Shown: one piece after another, positions 22,642 through 29,965 of the stretch
Numbering within the stretch: the stretch's first letter is position 1
How the letters are laid out: every line of letters begins with the position of its first letter
NCBI GenBank assembly: GCA_040882055.1
Contig: JBBECA010000040.1
Location: 1 to 29,983 of the forward strand
DNA length: 29,983 nt
From: Nitriliruptor sp040882055
GTDB lineage: Bacteria; Actinomycetota; Nitriliruptoria; Nitriliruptorales; Nitriliruptoraceae
Direction of reading: 5' to 3'
The notes under the pieces: generated by a model
Told to the model about the DNA's origin: nothing
The model's database searches: none
The model's input: only the letters and a program-made list of their open reading frames with translations
Position numbers and translations under genes: made by a program

Positions 22642-23460
22642 TCAGGTGGGGGGTAGCAGGCCCGCCGTGAGGTCCAGCACGTAGTCGTGATCCGGCCCGG
22701 CGGCGGTCACCGCCGCGCGGGTGGCGTAGTCGACGCCGGGGCGCAGCGGCAGCAACGGTTCCCCGTGGAGCGTCGTCACGTCGCCCCCGGCCTCGGTCAC
22801 CAGCAACGATCCGGCGGCGATGTCCCAGACCTTGGGGATCAGCGCGACAGATGCGGCTGCGGTGCCGTCGGCGACCGCGGCGAGGTCGAGGGCGGTCGCG
22901 CCCATCACCCGCGGGTTGAGCCGGAGACCGGCCGAACGTGCTCGGCGGACCGTGCCCGTGGTCAGCATCACCGGCACGTGGCGGTTGCGGCCGTCCTGCC
23001 AGTCGACGGGGCCGCGCACCCGCATCGAGCGGCCGTCCCGGGTCGTCCCACCTCCGCGAAGGGCGACCGTCCGCTGGTGGAAGGGAGGCGCGTCGATGAC
23101 GCCGAGCTGCACCTCGCCTTCGAGGGCGAGAGCCACCGACACGCACCAGTAGGGCAGACCGGCGGTGAAGTTCGACGTCCCGTCGATCGGGTCGATGATC
23201 CAGCACCAGTCGGTCCCGGGCGCGACCGTCTCCTGCTCCTCGGAGACGATGCCGTGGGTCGGGAACGCGCGCTCGATCGCGGCGGTGAGCGAGCGGTCCG
23301 CCTCGTGATCGGCGTCGGTGACGGGGGTCCCGTCGCCCTTCGCGGTCGGCGCGATGCGCCCGCTCTGAGCACGGAGGGAGGGGCCGAGCCCGTCCAGCAC
23401 CTCGTCGAGCACCATCAGCGCACGTGCGAGCGTGTCGGTGCTCGGGTCTCGTCCGCTCAC
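22642..23460 (-). CDS. Inositol monophosphatase family phosphatase
   Basis: This 272-residue Mg-dependent phosphomonoesterase belongs to the IMPase/FBPase-like superfamily (inositol-1-phosphate, histidinol phosphate, PAP or fructose bisphosphate are typical substrates). The family's metal sites are visible: KGDGTPVTDADHEADRSL, GIVSEEQE, the signature WIIDPIDGTSNFTAGLPYWC, and the C-terminal motif VWDIAAGSLLVTEAGGDV. Length is normal. The GTG start has GGAG about 8 nt upstream, and TAGCGT at 23519-23514 is a candidate -10. In actinobacteria such enzymes often supply inositol or act as histidinol phosphatase; no his or inositol genes are adjacent, so the substrate is open. Confidence 0.9.
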   Translation of the reverse strand: MSGRDPSTDTLARALMVLDEVLDGLGPSLRAQSGRIAPTAKGDGTPVTDADHEADRSLTAAIERAFPTHGIVSEEQETVAPGTDWCWIIDPIDGTSNFTAGLPYWCVSVALALEGEVQLGVIDAPPFHQRTVALRGGGTTRDGRSMRVRGPVDWQDGRNRHVPVMLTTGTVRRARSAGLRLNPRVMGATALDLAAVADGTAAASVALIPKVWDIAAGSLLVTEAGGDVTTLHGEPLLPLRPGVDYATRAAVTAAGPDHDYVLDLTAGLLPPT

Positions 23461-23561
23461 GCGAGGCTCCAGCTGCCGGGCGGCGGGGGACAGGCCCAGC
23501 TCGGGTGTCGGTGACGCTAGTCCGCCGCCGGTGCGCGCTCTCCGTGCGGACGGCCGACGGA

Positions 23562-23601
23562 CGGTGGTGCGGCCACCGCGTGATTACCTACGGTCGCGTA
23601 A
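23562..23601 (+). promoter_or_regulatory. Promoter/operator-like region upstream of the desaturase
   Basis: CGGTGG-N5-CCACCG (23562-23578) is a perfect dyad. Just after it is TTAC-N10-GTAA (23584-23601), around a possible -10 TACGGT (23589-23594). The word CGGCCACCGCG at 23570-23580 recurs exactly in the promoter of the TetR gene downstream, making this a candidate operator. Confidence 0.35.
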
Positions 23602-23706
23602 CTTGCTGCACCGGGTCCGCTCGGAGTCCTGCTCCGGCCGCCGCTCCCGAGACCACTGACGACCGCACGGGTCCTGCCCACCCGTGCCGCACCCCGCGAG
23701 GCGCCC

Positions 23707-24678
23707 GTGTCCCTGACCGCCCCCCCCACCGTCCGAGACGAGACGCCGACGCTGCGCGGTATCGCCGTCGCCCCGCCCCGCGTCCTCAAGTTCCAGCGCA
23801 TCGCCATGGTGTTCATCACCACGTTGCCGCTGCTCGGGCTCGCTGCCGGGATCTGGTACTGGTGGGGACGTGGCGTCAGCGCGGTCGATGTCGGCCTCCT
23901 CGTCGGCTTCTACATCGCGACGGGTCTCGGCATCACGGTGGGCTACCACCGGATGCTGACCCACCAGAGCTTCAAGGCACCGGTGCCGGTCCGGGTCACC
24001 TGGGCGGTGCTCGGTTCGCTCGCCATCCAGGGTGCGGCGATCGACTGGGTCGCCACCCACCGCCGCCATCACGCCTACACCGACGTGCCGGGCGACCCGC
24101 ACTCCCCGCACGTCGACGCTGGCGACGGGTTCGTCGGGATCCTCAAGGGCCTCTGGTACGCGCACGTCGGGTGGATGTTCGCGCCGGATCAGACCGTCGC
24201 CGAGGTGTGGGCGCCCGACCTGCTCAAGGACCGGCACATCGCGCGCGTCTCGAAGCTGTTCCCGTGGATCATCCTGGCCTCGTTCCTGCTGCCCGGCATC
24301 CTCGGTGGCCTACTCACGATGTCGTTCACCGGCGCGATCACCGGGATGCTGTGGGGCGGGCTCATCCGGATGATGCTCCTGCACCACGTCACCTGGTCGA
24401 TCAACTCGATCTGCCACGTCTTCGGCACCAAGCCCTTCAACGCCCACGACGAGAGCCGCAACAACCCGATCATGGCGCTGCTCGCGTTCGGCGAGGGCTG
24501 GCACAACGCCCACCACGCGTTCCCTGCTTCAGCCCGCCACGGGCTGCGTTGGTGGGAGTTCGACGCGTCGTGGCTGGTCATCCGGGGCATGTCGCTGGTC
24601 AACCTGGCACGCGACGTCAAGCTCCCGACGCCGGCGCAGATGCAGCGGCGCCGGAACGCCGGTGCAGCGGGCGGCTGA
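23707..24678 (+). CDS. Membrane fatty-acyl-CoA desaturase (delta-9 type)
   Basis: This 323-residue integral-membrane di-iron enzyme introduces a double bond into saturated acyl chains. All three histidine boxes are present: HRMLTH (81-86), HRRHH (118-122) and HNAHH (266-270, in EGWHNAHHAFP). There are hydrophobic segments at about 33-50, 56-75, 90-110, 178-200 and 205-225. The spacing and the motifs WVATHRRHHAYTDVPGDPHS and SINSICHVFG are those of stearoyl-CoA-type desaturases. The GTG start is preceded by GAGG about 6 nt upstream. The TetR gene starts 54 bp downstream on the same strand but has its own -10-like element. The desaturase probably adjusts membrane fluidity, and regulation by that TetR protein is a reasonable inference. 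Its electron donor is not adjacent. Confidence 0.93.
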   Translation: MSLTAPPTVRDETPTLRGIAVAPPRVLKFQRIAMVFITTLPLLGLAAGIWYWWGRGVSAVDVGLLVGFYIATGLGITVGYHRMLTHQSFKAPVPVRVTWAVLGSLAIQGAAIDWVATHRRHHAYTDVPGDPHSPHVDAGDGFVGILKGLWYAHVGWMFAPDQTVAEVWAPDLLKDRHIARVSKLFPWIILASFLLPGILGGLLTMSFTGAITGMLWGGLIRMMLLHHVTWSINSICHVFGTKPFNAHDESRNNPIMALLAFGEGWHNAHHAFPASARHGLRWWEFDASWLVIRGMSLVNLARDVKLPTPAQMQRRRNAGAAGG

Positions 24679-24684
24679 CCCCCT

Positions 24685-24712
24685 CGCGGTGACGTTAGGG
24701 TCGGCCACCGCG
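24685..24712 (+). promoter_or_regulatory. Palindromic operator-like promoter of the TetR gene
   Basis: CGCGGTG (24685-24691) and CACCGCG (24706-24712) are exact inverted repeats with a 14-bp spacer that contains TAGGGT (24696-24701), a possible -10. A dyad centred on a -10 is what an autorepressing TetR protein would use. Confidence 0.45.
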
Positions 24713-24732
24713 ATGCGACCGAGGACGGTGCT

Positions 24733-25398
24733 GTGGCCAAGCGTGTGCGTATGACCGCCCAGGAGCGGCGTGAGCAGCTCGTGGGTGTGGCTCGTTCGGT
24801 CTTCGCTGAACGGGGCTACGAGGCGACCTCGGTCGAGGAGATCGCCGAGCGCGCGGGCGTCAGCAAGCCCGTCGTCTACCAGCACTTCGGTGGCAAGGAG
24901 GGCATCTACGCGGTCGTGGTGGACCGCGAGGTGCGCCAGCTCACCGAGTCGATCAAGCGCTGCTTCGACGCGGCCCGGCCACGGCTCGTCGCCGTCGGCG
25001 CGGCGGACGCCTTCCTGACCTACATCGAGGACCACGAGGAGGGCTTCCGCGTCCTCGTGCGCGATGCCCCCACCCCGATCAGCCAGGGCTCGTTCGCCAC
25101 CGTCATCGCCGACGTCGCCGCCAGGTGTGAGCAGTTCCTGGTCGCCGAGTTCGGCGACCGCGGGTTCGATGCCGCCACGGCCCCCATGTACGCCCGGATG
25201 CTGGTCGGCGCCGTGGCGCTGGTCGGGGAGTGGTGGCTCGACGAGCGCGAGCCCCCACGCGAGGTGGTCGCGGCGCACCTGGTGAACCTGATGTGGAACG
25301 GCCTGTCACACCTCGAGCCGGTCGACGCCAAGGCGATCCGTCGATCCGCCAGGAAGCGCGAGGCGTTGCTCGCCGACCCAGCGGAGGTGAGCTCGTGA
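24733..25398 (+). CDS. TetR/AcrR family transcriptional regulator
   Basis: This 221-residue dimeric repressor has an N-terminal helix-turn-helix in RREQLVGVARSVFAERGYEA, TSVEEIAERAGVSKPVVYQH and FGGKEGIYAVVVDREV (about 12-65). This pattern is typical of TetR, with GVSKPVVYQHFGGKE as recognition helix and turn. The C-terminal ligand domain is all-helical and closes with LVNLMWNGLSHLEP, common in lipid-responsive TetR proteins. The start is GTG with GAGGA 7 nt upstream. Its stop overlaps the nitrilase gene as GTGA. A palindrome covers its -10 region, suggesting autoregulation. A word from that palindrome recurs upstream of the desaturase, so an acyl-CoA-responsive regulator of desaturation is the favoured, unproven, role. 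Confidence 0.93.
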   Translation: MAKRVRMTAQERREQLVGVARSVFAERGYEATSVEEIAERAGVSKPVVYQHFGGKEGIYAVVVDREVRQLTESIKRCFDAARPRLVAVGAADAFLTYIEDHEEGFRVLVRDAPTPISQGSFATVIADVAARCEQFLVAEFGDRGFDAATAPMYARMLVGAVALVGEWWLDEREPPREVVAAHLVNLMWNGLSHLEPVDAKAIRRSARKREALLADPAEVSS

Positions 25399-26186
25399 CC
25401 ATCCTCAGGGTCGCGGCCGTGCAACACGAGCCGCAGTGGCAGGACCGTGATGCCACCCTCGCGGCGTTGACGCCGACCGTCGCCGTCGCGGCCTCGACCG
25501 GTGCGCGGCTCGTCGTCCTCCCCGAGCTGTTCGCCACCGGTTTCTCCATGGCGACGGAGGCGATCGGGGAACCCGAGGACGGAACGACGGCGTCGTGGAT
25601 GCGCGATCGCGCGGCGGAGCACGACGTGTGGGTGGCCGGGTCGGTGCCCGAGGTCCGTCCTGGGGACGACCGGCCGGGCAACGTCTGCTGCATCGTGGCA
25701 CCCGATGGGACGACCACGCGGTACGCCAAGCGACACCCGTTCGGCATGGCGGACGAACCCGACCACTACCGGCCGGGTGACGACCACGTGACCGTCACCA
25801 TCGATGGGGTCCGGATCACACCGACCATCTGTTACGACCTGCGCTTCCCCGAGCAGTACCGCGCCACGGTCGACGACACCGACGCCTACCTCGTGGTCGC
25901 CTCGTGGCCGGCCGCGCGCCGCCAGCACTGGTCGAGCTTGCTGGTGGCCCGGGCGATCGAGAGCCAGGCCTACGTGGTCGGCGTCAACCGCGTGGGGACG
26001 GACGGCAACGGCATCGATCACGTCGGCGGCAGCGTCGTGGTCGACCCGCTCGGACACGAACTCGTCCGTGCCGGCGACGCGGCGACGGTGCTGTCCGCGG
26101 ACCTCGACACCGAGGTCGTGGCACGGGTCCGACGGGACCTGCCGTTCCTCCCCGACCGCCGTGCCGACGAGCTCCCCGCCCGCTGA
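25395..26186 (+). CDS. Carbon-nitrogen hydrolase (nitrilase superfamily, omega-amidase-like)
   Basis: This 263-residue soluble amidohydrolase has the Glu-Lys-Cys triad Glu44 (VVLPELFATGFSM), Lys112 (YAKRHPFG) and Cys146 (ITPTICYDLRFPE). The later motifs ASWPAARRQHWSSLLVARAI and ESQAYVVGVNRVG resemble YafV/Nit2-type omega-amidases, which hydrolyse small amides such as alpha-ketoglutaramate. That assignment rests on pattern memory. The GTG start overlaps the TetR stop (GTGA) and has a near-perfect GGAGGTGA 4 nt upstream. Co-translation with a regulator of lipid metabolism is unexplained; it may be incidental, or the TetR ligand may be an amide-linked compound. It converges on the next gene with a 26-bp gap. 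Confidence 0.92.
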   Translation: MTILRVAAVQHEPQWQDRDATLAALTPTVAVAASTGARLVVLPELFATGFSMATEAIGEPEDGTTASWMRDRAAEHDVWVAGSVPEVRPGDDRPGNVCCIVAPDGTTTRYAKRHPFGMADEPDHYRPGDDHVTVTIDGVRITPTICYDLRFPEQYRATVDDTDAYLVVASWPAARRQHWSSLLVARAIESQAYVVGVNRVGTDGNGIDHVGGSVVVDPLGHELVRAGDAATVLSADLDTEVVARVRRDLPFLPDRRADELPAR

Positions 26187-26212
26187 GCCGCGGCTGGGAC
26201 CGGGCACGGAGT

Positions 26213-27598
26213 TCAGCCGTCGACCTGGGCCTCGCGGTAGGCCGGTGGGTCGAGCAGCGGGTCGCGCAGCGCACCACGGAGGTGGTGGTCGAGCCACGCC
26301 GCGGTCCACTCGGTGGTCAGCGCGTGCGTCCGTTCGCCCGGCGTGACCCCGGCGAGCCCCAACCGGTGGGACAGCGGCGACAGGAAGGGCAGGAGGGTCA
26401 CGTCGCGGTGTGTGGTCCCCGCGACCGCCACGAGCCCGGAAGGTCCGTTCGAAGACGCGCGGAGGCGACGCAGGCGGGCGTCGTTGTCGTTGCCGACCCA
26501 CTCCTCGCTGCGCAACGCGAGGAAGGGTACGTCGAGCCCATGACCGAGGATGTCGTCCGGTACCGGTTCCACCCACGGGTCGAAGCCGACCACGGCGCCG
26601 CACCGACGGTCCTCCGCGCAGAACCGGACGGCCGCGCCGCCACCCGTCGAGTGCCCGACGATGCCGACCGCGTCGAGGTCGAGGCGGCCGGCCAGCATCG
26701 GCACCGCGCCGGCATCGAGCTCGTCGAGCGCGAACGCGACGTCGGCGGCGAACGTGGCCACCAGCCGCTCGGCCGCGGCGTCGTAGATCTCGGGGCCCGT
26801 CTCGGACGGCAGCGCGGCCGGATCGATCGGCACGACCTGCCCGTCGGGGAAGGCGGTCGCGACCGCGCCGTGGGTGTGGTCGAGCGCCGCCACGACGTAC
26901 CCCCGTGAGGCGAGGTCCTCGGCCAGACCGGACTGGATGGTGCGGAAGCCACCCCACCCGTGGGAGTAGACCACCACCGGCAGTGGCCCCGGTTCCGGTG
27001 ACGCGGCGACGTCGTCGGTGGCGTGGCCGCGGACGAGGCCGACGTGGTCGAGCACGAAGCTCGGCATCCCGAGCCACGCGGCGGCCTGGCGGCCGAAGCG
27101 AGCCCCGGCCGGGACCCACGCGCCGGGAGCGACCGGCTCCTGCGGGTCGGCGGGGTACCAGACCTGCAGGGCGAGCTCACGCGCGCCGCCGGGCTCAGCG
27201 CCGTACCCGGCCCGTCGCTCGGGGTCGGTCAGGCTGACGACCGTGGTCCCGACGGGCTGGGGTCCGGTGGGCGCCGGCAGAGCCGGGACCGGCAACGCCC
27301 ACCCGAGCACGCCCCCGGTGGCCGCCAGGGCGCCGAGCAGGAGCCACCCGACCCGGCCGGAGGCGGCGTTCGGAGGCCGTACCGCGTCAGCGAGGCTGAT
27401 CAGCAGCACGACCGCGGCAGCGAGGTAGAGCGGCGTGAGCTGCCACCGGGCACCCTCGACGGTGAGATGGGCCACCGCGGCGATCGTCGCCGCGGCGGCG
27501 ACCGGCCACGCGATCGAGCGCCGGACCACCAGCGAGGTCGCGGGACGGACCACGCCGACCACCGTGACGACGAGCAGCACGAACTCCGCCGGTCGCAC
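26213..27598 (-). CDS. Membrane-anchored alpha/beta hydrolase, PAF-acetylhydrolase-like
   Basis: This 461-residue protein has about four hydrophobic helices in the first ~110 residues (FVLLVVTVVGVV, AWPVAAAATIAAVAHL, LYLAAAVVLLISLADAV, GWLLLGALAATGGVLGWAL). An extracytoplasmic or cytoplasmic alpha/beta hydrolase domain follows. That domain begins with ELALQVWYPADP and LPVVVYSHGWGGFRTIQSGL. The nucleophile is Ser317 in GIVGHSTGGGAAV, the acid is in VGFDPWVEP, and the His is in GTTHRDVTLLP. The arrangement resembles plasma PAF acetylhydrolase and related lipases. The start is GTG with GAGG 5 nt upstream; TAGCGT at 27658-27653 is a possible -10. It is divergent from the ATP-grasp gene. A phospholipid or ester substrate near the membrane is inferred. 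Confidence 0.86.
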   Translation of the reverse strand: MRPAEFVLLVVTVVGVVRPATSLVVRRSIAWPVAAAATIAAVAHLTVEGARWQLTPLYLAAAVVLLISLADAVRPPNAASGRVGWLLLGALAATGGVLGWALPVPALPAPTGPQPVGTTVVSLTDPERRAGYGAEPGGARELALQVWYPADPQEPVAPGAWVPAGARFGRQAAAWLGMPSFVLDHVGLVRGHATDDVAASPEPGPLPVVVYSHGWGGFRTIQSGLAEDLASRGYVVAALDHTHGAVATAFPDGQVVPIDPAALPSETGPEIYDAAAERLVATFAADVAFALDELDAGAVPMLAGRLDLDAVGIVGHSTGGGAAVRFCAEDRRCGAVVGFDPWVEPVPDDILGHGLDVPFLALRSEEWVGNDNDARLRRLRASSNGPSGLVAVAGTTHRDVTLLPFLSPLSHRLGLAGVTPGERTHALTTEWTAAWLDHHLRGALRDPLLDPPAYREAQVDG

Positions 27599-27759
27599 GA
27601 CACCTCGTCGGTCGGGCCAGCCGCTACACGGGACGAGGAGCGGGCGGCTCGCACGCTAGACGAACCGATCGGTCACCGGGCCTCGTCGACCTCGCCGTAC
27701 CCTGCGCCGCACGCCACCGCCGAACCGGTGGCGCGGACCCGCACGGGGAGGAACGGGAC
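27599..27759. other. Divergent intergenic region, PAF-AH-like hydrolase / ATP-grasp gene
   Basis: The 161-bp gap contains a minus-strand TAGCGT (27658-27653) and a plus-strand TACCCT (27698-27703) as -10-like hexamers, plus the GGAGGA ribosome-binding site of the ATP-grasp gene near 27747. Nothing else was seen. Confidence 0.3.
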
Positions 27760-28632
27760 GTGGAGGTCGCGCTGGTCACCGGCGAGGCGCCGGACTTCGC
27801 TGCCACCATCGACGCGCCGTTGGTGGACGCGCTCCGCTCCCGCGGGGTCGATGTCCACGCGCCGAGGTGGGACGATCCGACCACCGACTGGTCGCGGTTC
27901 ACGGTCGCGGTGGTGCGGACCGCCTGGGACTACACCACGCGACGCGACGAGTTCCTCGCGTGGGCGGCGCGTGCCGGTGAGGTCACGGCGTTGTGGAACC
28001 CGTCGGACGTGCTGCGGTGGAACACCCACAAGTCCTACCTGATCGAACTCGAGGACCGCGGCGCGCCCGTCGTGCCGACGGCGTGGCTGGCGCAGGGCGA
28101 CCGGGCGTCGCTCGCCGAACTGGTCGCCGCGCGTGGCTGGCGCCGGGTGGTGGTCAAGCCTGCGGTCGCATCCGGCTCCGATGGGCTCCTCCGGACCGAC
28201 GGCGACCACGGGCCGGCCAGCGTCGCACAGGCGCACCTCGACGACCTGCTCGGGACGGGTGACGTCATGGTCCAGCCCTACCTGTCGGCCGTCGAGGAGA
28301 CGGGCGAGGTGTCGGTGGTGCTGGTCGACGGAGCCGTGACGCACGTCGTGCGGAAACGTCCACCGGCGGGCGAGTTCCGCATCCAGGAGCAGTTCGGTGG
28401 CCTCTACGAGCGGCTCGAGCTCGAAGGTGATGGGGCGGATCCCGCCGCGCTCGGCCGGTGGGTCTACGAGGCGGTCGGCCACGACCTGCTGTACGCCCGC
28501 GTCGACCTCCTCCTCGACGACAACCGAGCGTGGCAGGTCGCCGAGGTGGAGCTCACCGAACCGGACCTCTACCTCGGTGTCGCACCCGACGTCGGTGCGG
28601 TGCTGGCCGAGGCGACGGTCGCGCGGGCGTGA
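27760..28632 (+). CDS. ATP-grasp ligase of the glutathione-synthetase-like family
   Basis: This 290-residue cytoplasmic ATP-dependent carboxylate ligase begins EVALVTGEAPDF, and the motif VVRTAWDYTTRRDEFLAWA is shared with the DcsG-like/prokaryotic glutathione-synthetase-like ATP-grasp family as I remember it. ATP-grasp landmarks are NPSDVLRWNTHKSYL, the nucleotide-binding RRVVVKPAVASGSDGLLRTD, VMVQPYLSAVEETGEVSVVL, and the metal-binding end YARVDLLLDDNRAWQVAEVE followed by LTEPDLYL. Length is typical. The GTG start has GGAGGA about 9 nt upstream. The 95-bp gap to the next gene contains a small hairpin. It would join an amino compound to a carboxylate; the real substrates are unknown and no biosynthetic neighbours point to one. 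Confidence 0.86.
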   Translation: MEVALVTGEAPDFAATIDAPLVDALRSRGVDVHAPRWDDPTTDWSRFTVAVVRTAWDYTTRRDEFLAWAARAGEVTALWNPSDVLRWNTHKSYLIELEDRGAPVVPTAWLAQGDRASLAELVAARGWRRVVVKPAVASGSDGLLRTDGDHGPASVAQAHLDDLLGTGDVMVQPYLSAVEETGEVSVVLVDGAVTHVVRKRPPAGEFRIQEQFGGLYERLELEGDGADPAALGRWVYEAVGHDLLYARVDLLLDDNRAWQVAEVELTEPDLYLGVAPDVGAVLAEATVARA

Positions 28633-28687
28633 CCGGCCACGGGCTGGGACCATCCGCCGCGGGAGCGAGGACGAACGCGAGGAGGAC

Positions 28688-28704
28688 GGCCGCGGGACGC
28701 GGCC
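28688..28704 (+). other. Small hairpin between the ATP-grasp and epimerase genes
   Basis: GGCCGCG (28688-28694) pairs with CGCGGCC (28698-28704) around GGA. It is short and has no T-run, and could be an attenuator or incidental GC structure. Confidence 0.3.
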
Positions 28705-28727
28705 GCGGGACGGCAGTCGGAGCTGAG

Positions 28728-29642
28728 ATGGACACGATGCGGGTGGCGGTGACCGGTTCGAGCGGGTTGATCGGTGAGGCGCTGGTCGCCTCGCTGGAGG
28801 CGGACGGGCACCGCGTACATCGGGTGACCCGCTCCACCCGCTCCGCGGGACCCGACGACGTGGTCTGGGATCCGATGGGAGGCCGCGTCGACACCTCCCG
28901 GCTCGAGGGGACCGACGCCGTGGTGCACCTCGCTGGCGAACCGATCGGTGACCGCCGCTGGAGCGACGAGGTCAAGCGCGCCATCCACGATTCGCGCTCG
29001 GTCGGGACCCGGACGCTGGCCGAAGCGCTCGCCGGACTCCGCCAGCCCCCGCGGGTCCTCGTCTCCGGCTCGGCCGTCGGGTACTACGGCGACCGCGGCG
29101 ACGAGGTGCTGACCGAGACATCGTCGCCGGGGCACGATTTCATGGCCAGGGTCACCGTCGACTGGGAGGTGGCCGCCACCCCAGCCGCGGACGCTGGCAT
29201 CCGGGTCGTCCATCCGCGCACCGGCGTCGTCATGGCCGAGCACGGGCCGCTGATCGAGAAGGTCCGCCTGCCGTTCAAGCTCGGCGTCGGCGGCAAGGTC
29301 GGCAACGGGCGGCAGTACGTGTCCTGGATCGCGCTCGAGGACGAGGTCCGCGCGCTGCGCTTCCTGATCGACCGCGAGATCAGCGGGCCGGTGAACCTGA
29401 CCGCGCCCGAACCGGTGACCAACGCCGAGTTCACCTCCGCCCTCGGTGACGTCATGCACCGGCCGACCGTGATGCCCATCCCCGTCCTCGCGATCAAGGC
29501 GCTGTACGGCGAGATGGGCACCAGCCTGGCGACGGTCAGCCAGCGCGTGATCCCGCAGGTCCTCGAGGACGCGGGCTTCGAGTTCCGCCACCGCACGATC
29601 CGGTCCGCGCTCGAGGTCGCGCTCGGCGACGCGGCCGCGTGA
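28728..29642 (+). CDS. TIGR01777 family NAD(P)-dependent epimerase (SDR39U1-like)
   Basis: This 304-residue extended short-chain dehydrogenase has the N-terminal Rossmann motif VAVTGSSGLIGEALVASLEA (about 5-24). The family's landmarks are present: VVHLAGEPIGDRRWSDEVK, RSVGTRTLAEAL, and SGSAVGYYGDRGDEVLTETS, in which YYG replaces the classical YxxxK. Also present are VHPRTGVVMAEHG, LPFKLGVGGKVGNGRQYVSW, GPVNLTAPEPVTNAEF and the C-terminal DUF1731-like region PTVMPIPVLAIKALYGEMGT to the end. The ATG at 28728 has GGAG about 7 nt upstream; a second ATG at 28737 is possible. The biochemical role of the family is unclear (cell-division-inhibitor SulA homologue is an old mis-name). Confidence 0.92.
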   Translation: MDTMRVAVTGSSGLIGEALVASLEADGHRVHRVTRSTRSAGPDDVVWDPMGGRVDTSRLEGTDAVVHLAGEPIGDRRWSDEVKRAIHDSRSVGTRTLAEALAGLRQPPRVLVSGSAVGYYGDRGDEVLTETSSPGHDFMARVTVDWEVAATPAADAGIRVVHPRTGVVMAEHGPLIEKVRLPFKLGVGGKVGNGRQYVSWIALEDEVRALRFLIDREISGPVNLTAPEPVTNAEFTSALGDVMHRPTVMPIPVLAIKALYGEMGTSLATVSQRVIPQVLEDAGFEFRHRTIRSALEVALGDAAA

Positions 29643-29652
29643 GCTCCGGCGG

Positions 29653-29944
29653 TCAGCGCTCCGCCACCACGAGCAGTTCGGCCGCCAGGCGACGCAGGGT
29701 CGGGACGTCGGTGCCGACCGGCTCGGGAGGAACCTGACCGGCGTGCTGGTTCCTCGTCGAAAAGTTCGCCGATGACGACGTCCCGGAGCGCGATCACCTC
29801 CGAGAGATCGCGCGGGAGGTAGCCGCCGGGGTCCGCGAGTTCGTCGAGCCGGATCGGGTCGATCGCTCCACGATCGGGCTCCCGGTGGTCGTGGCGTGGC
29901 CGACGGCCGGGGTGGCAGAGGACGTCCAGGGAATGTACGTACAT
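29653..29944 (-). pseudogene. Probable frame-disrupted small reading frame, unknown family
   Basis: Two minus-strand frames look coding but are out of phase. The upstream one (about 29880-29760) reads LDELADPGGYLPRDLSEVIA then LRDVVIGEL. The downstream one ends at 29653 with PPEPVGTDVPTLRRLAAELL then VVAER and a stop. They would join if one T were removed from the TTTT run (AAAA at 29760-29763 on the plus strand). No good ribosome-binding site or domain is recognised, and the upstream ATG (29944) lies inside a palindrome. A sequencing error or a real decay event cannot be told apart, and the plus strand is also open here from 29740. Confidence 0.33.
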
Positions 29945-29965
29945 TCTCGGTCGTTGTCCTGGACG
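29923..29965. promoter_or_regulatory. Perfect 16-bp palindrome with outer inverted repeat, operator-like
   Basis: GAATGTACGTACATTC (29931-29946) is a perfect palindrome and is AT-rich for this genome. It is flanked by CGTCCAGG (29923-29930) and its inverse CCTGGACG (29958-29965). Such palindromes are typical operators for dimeric regulators (for example TetR type). The controlled gene is probably just beyond the window edge or is the broken minus-strand frame. Confidence 0.5.
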
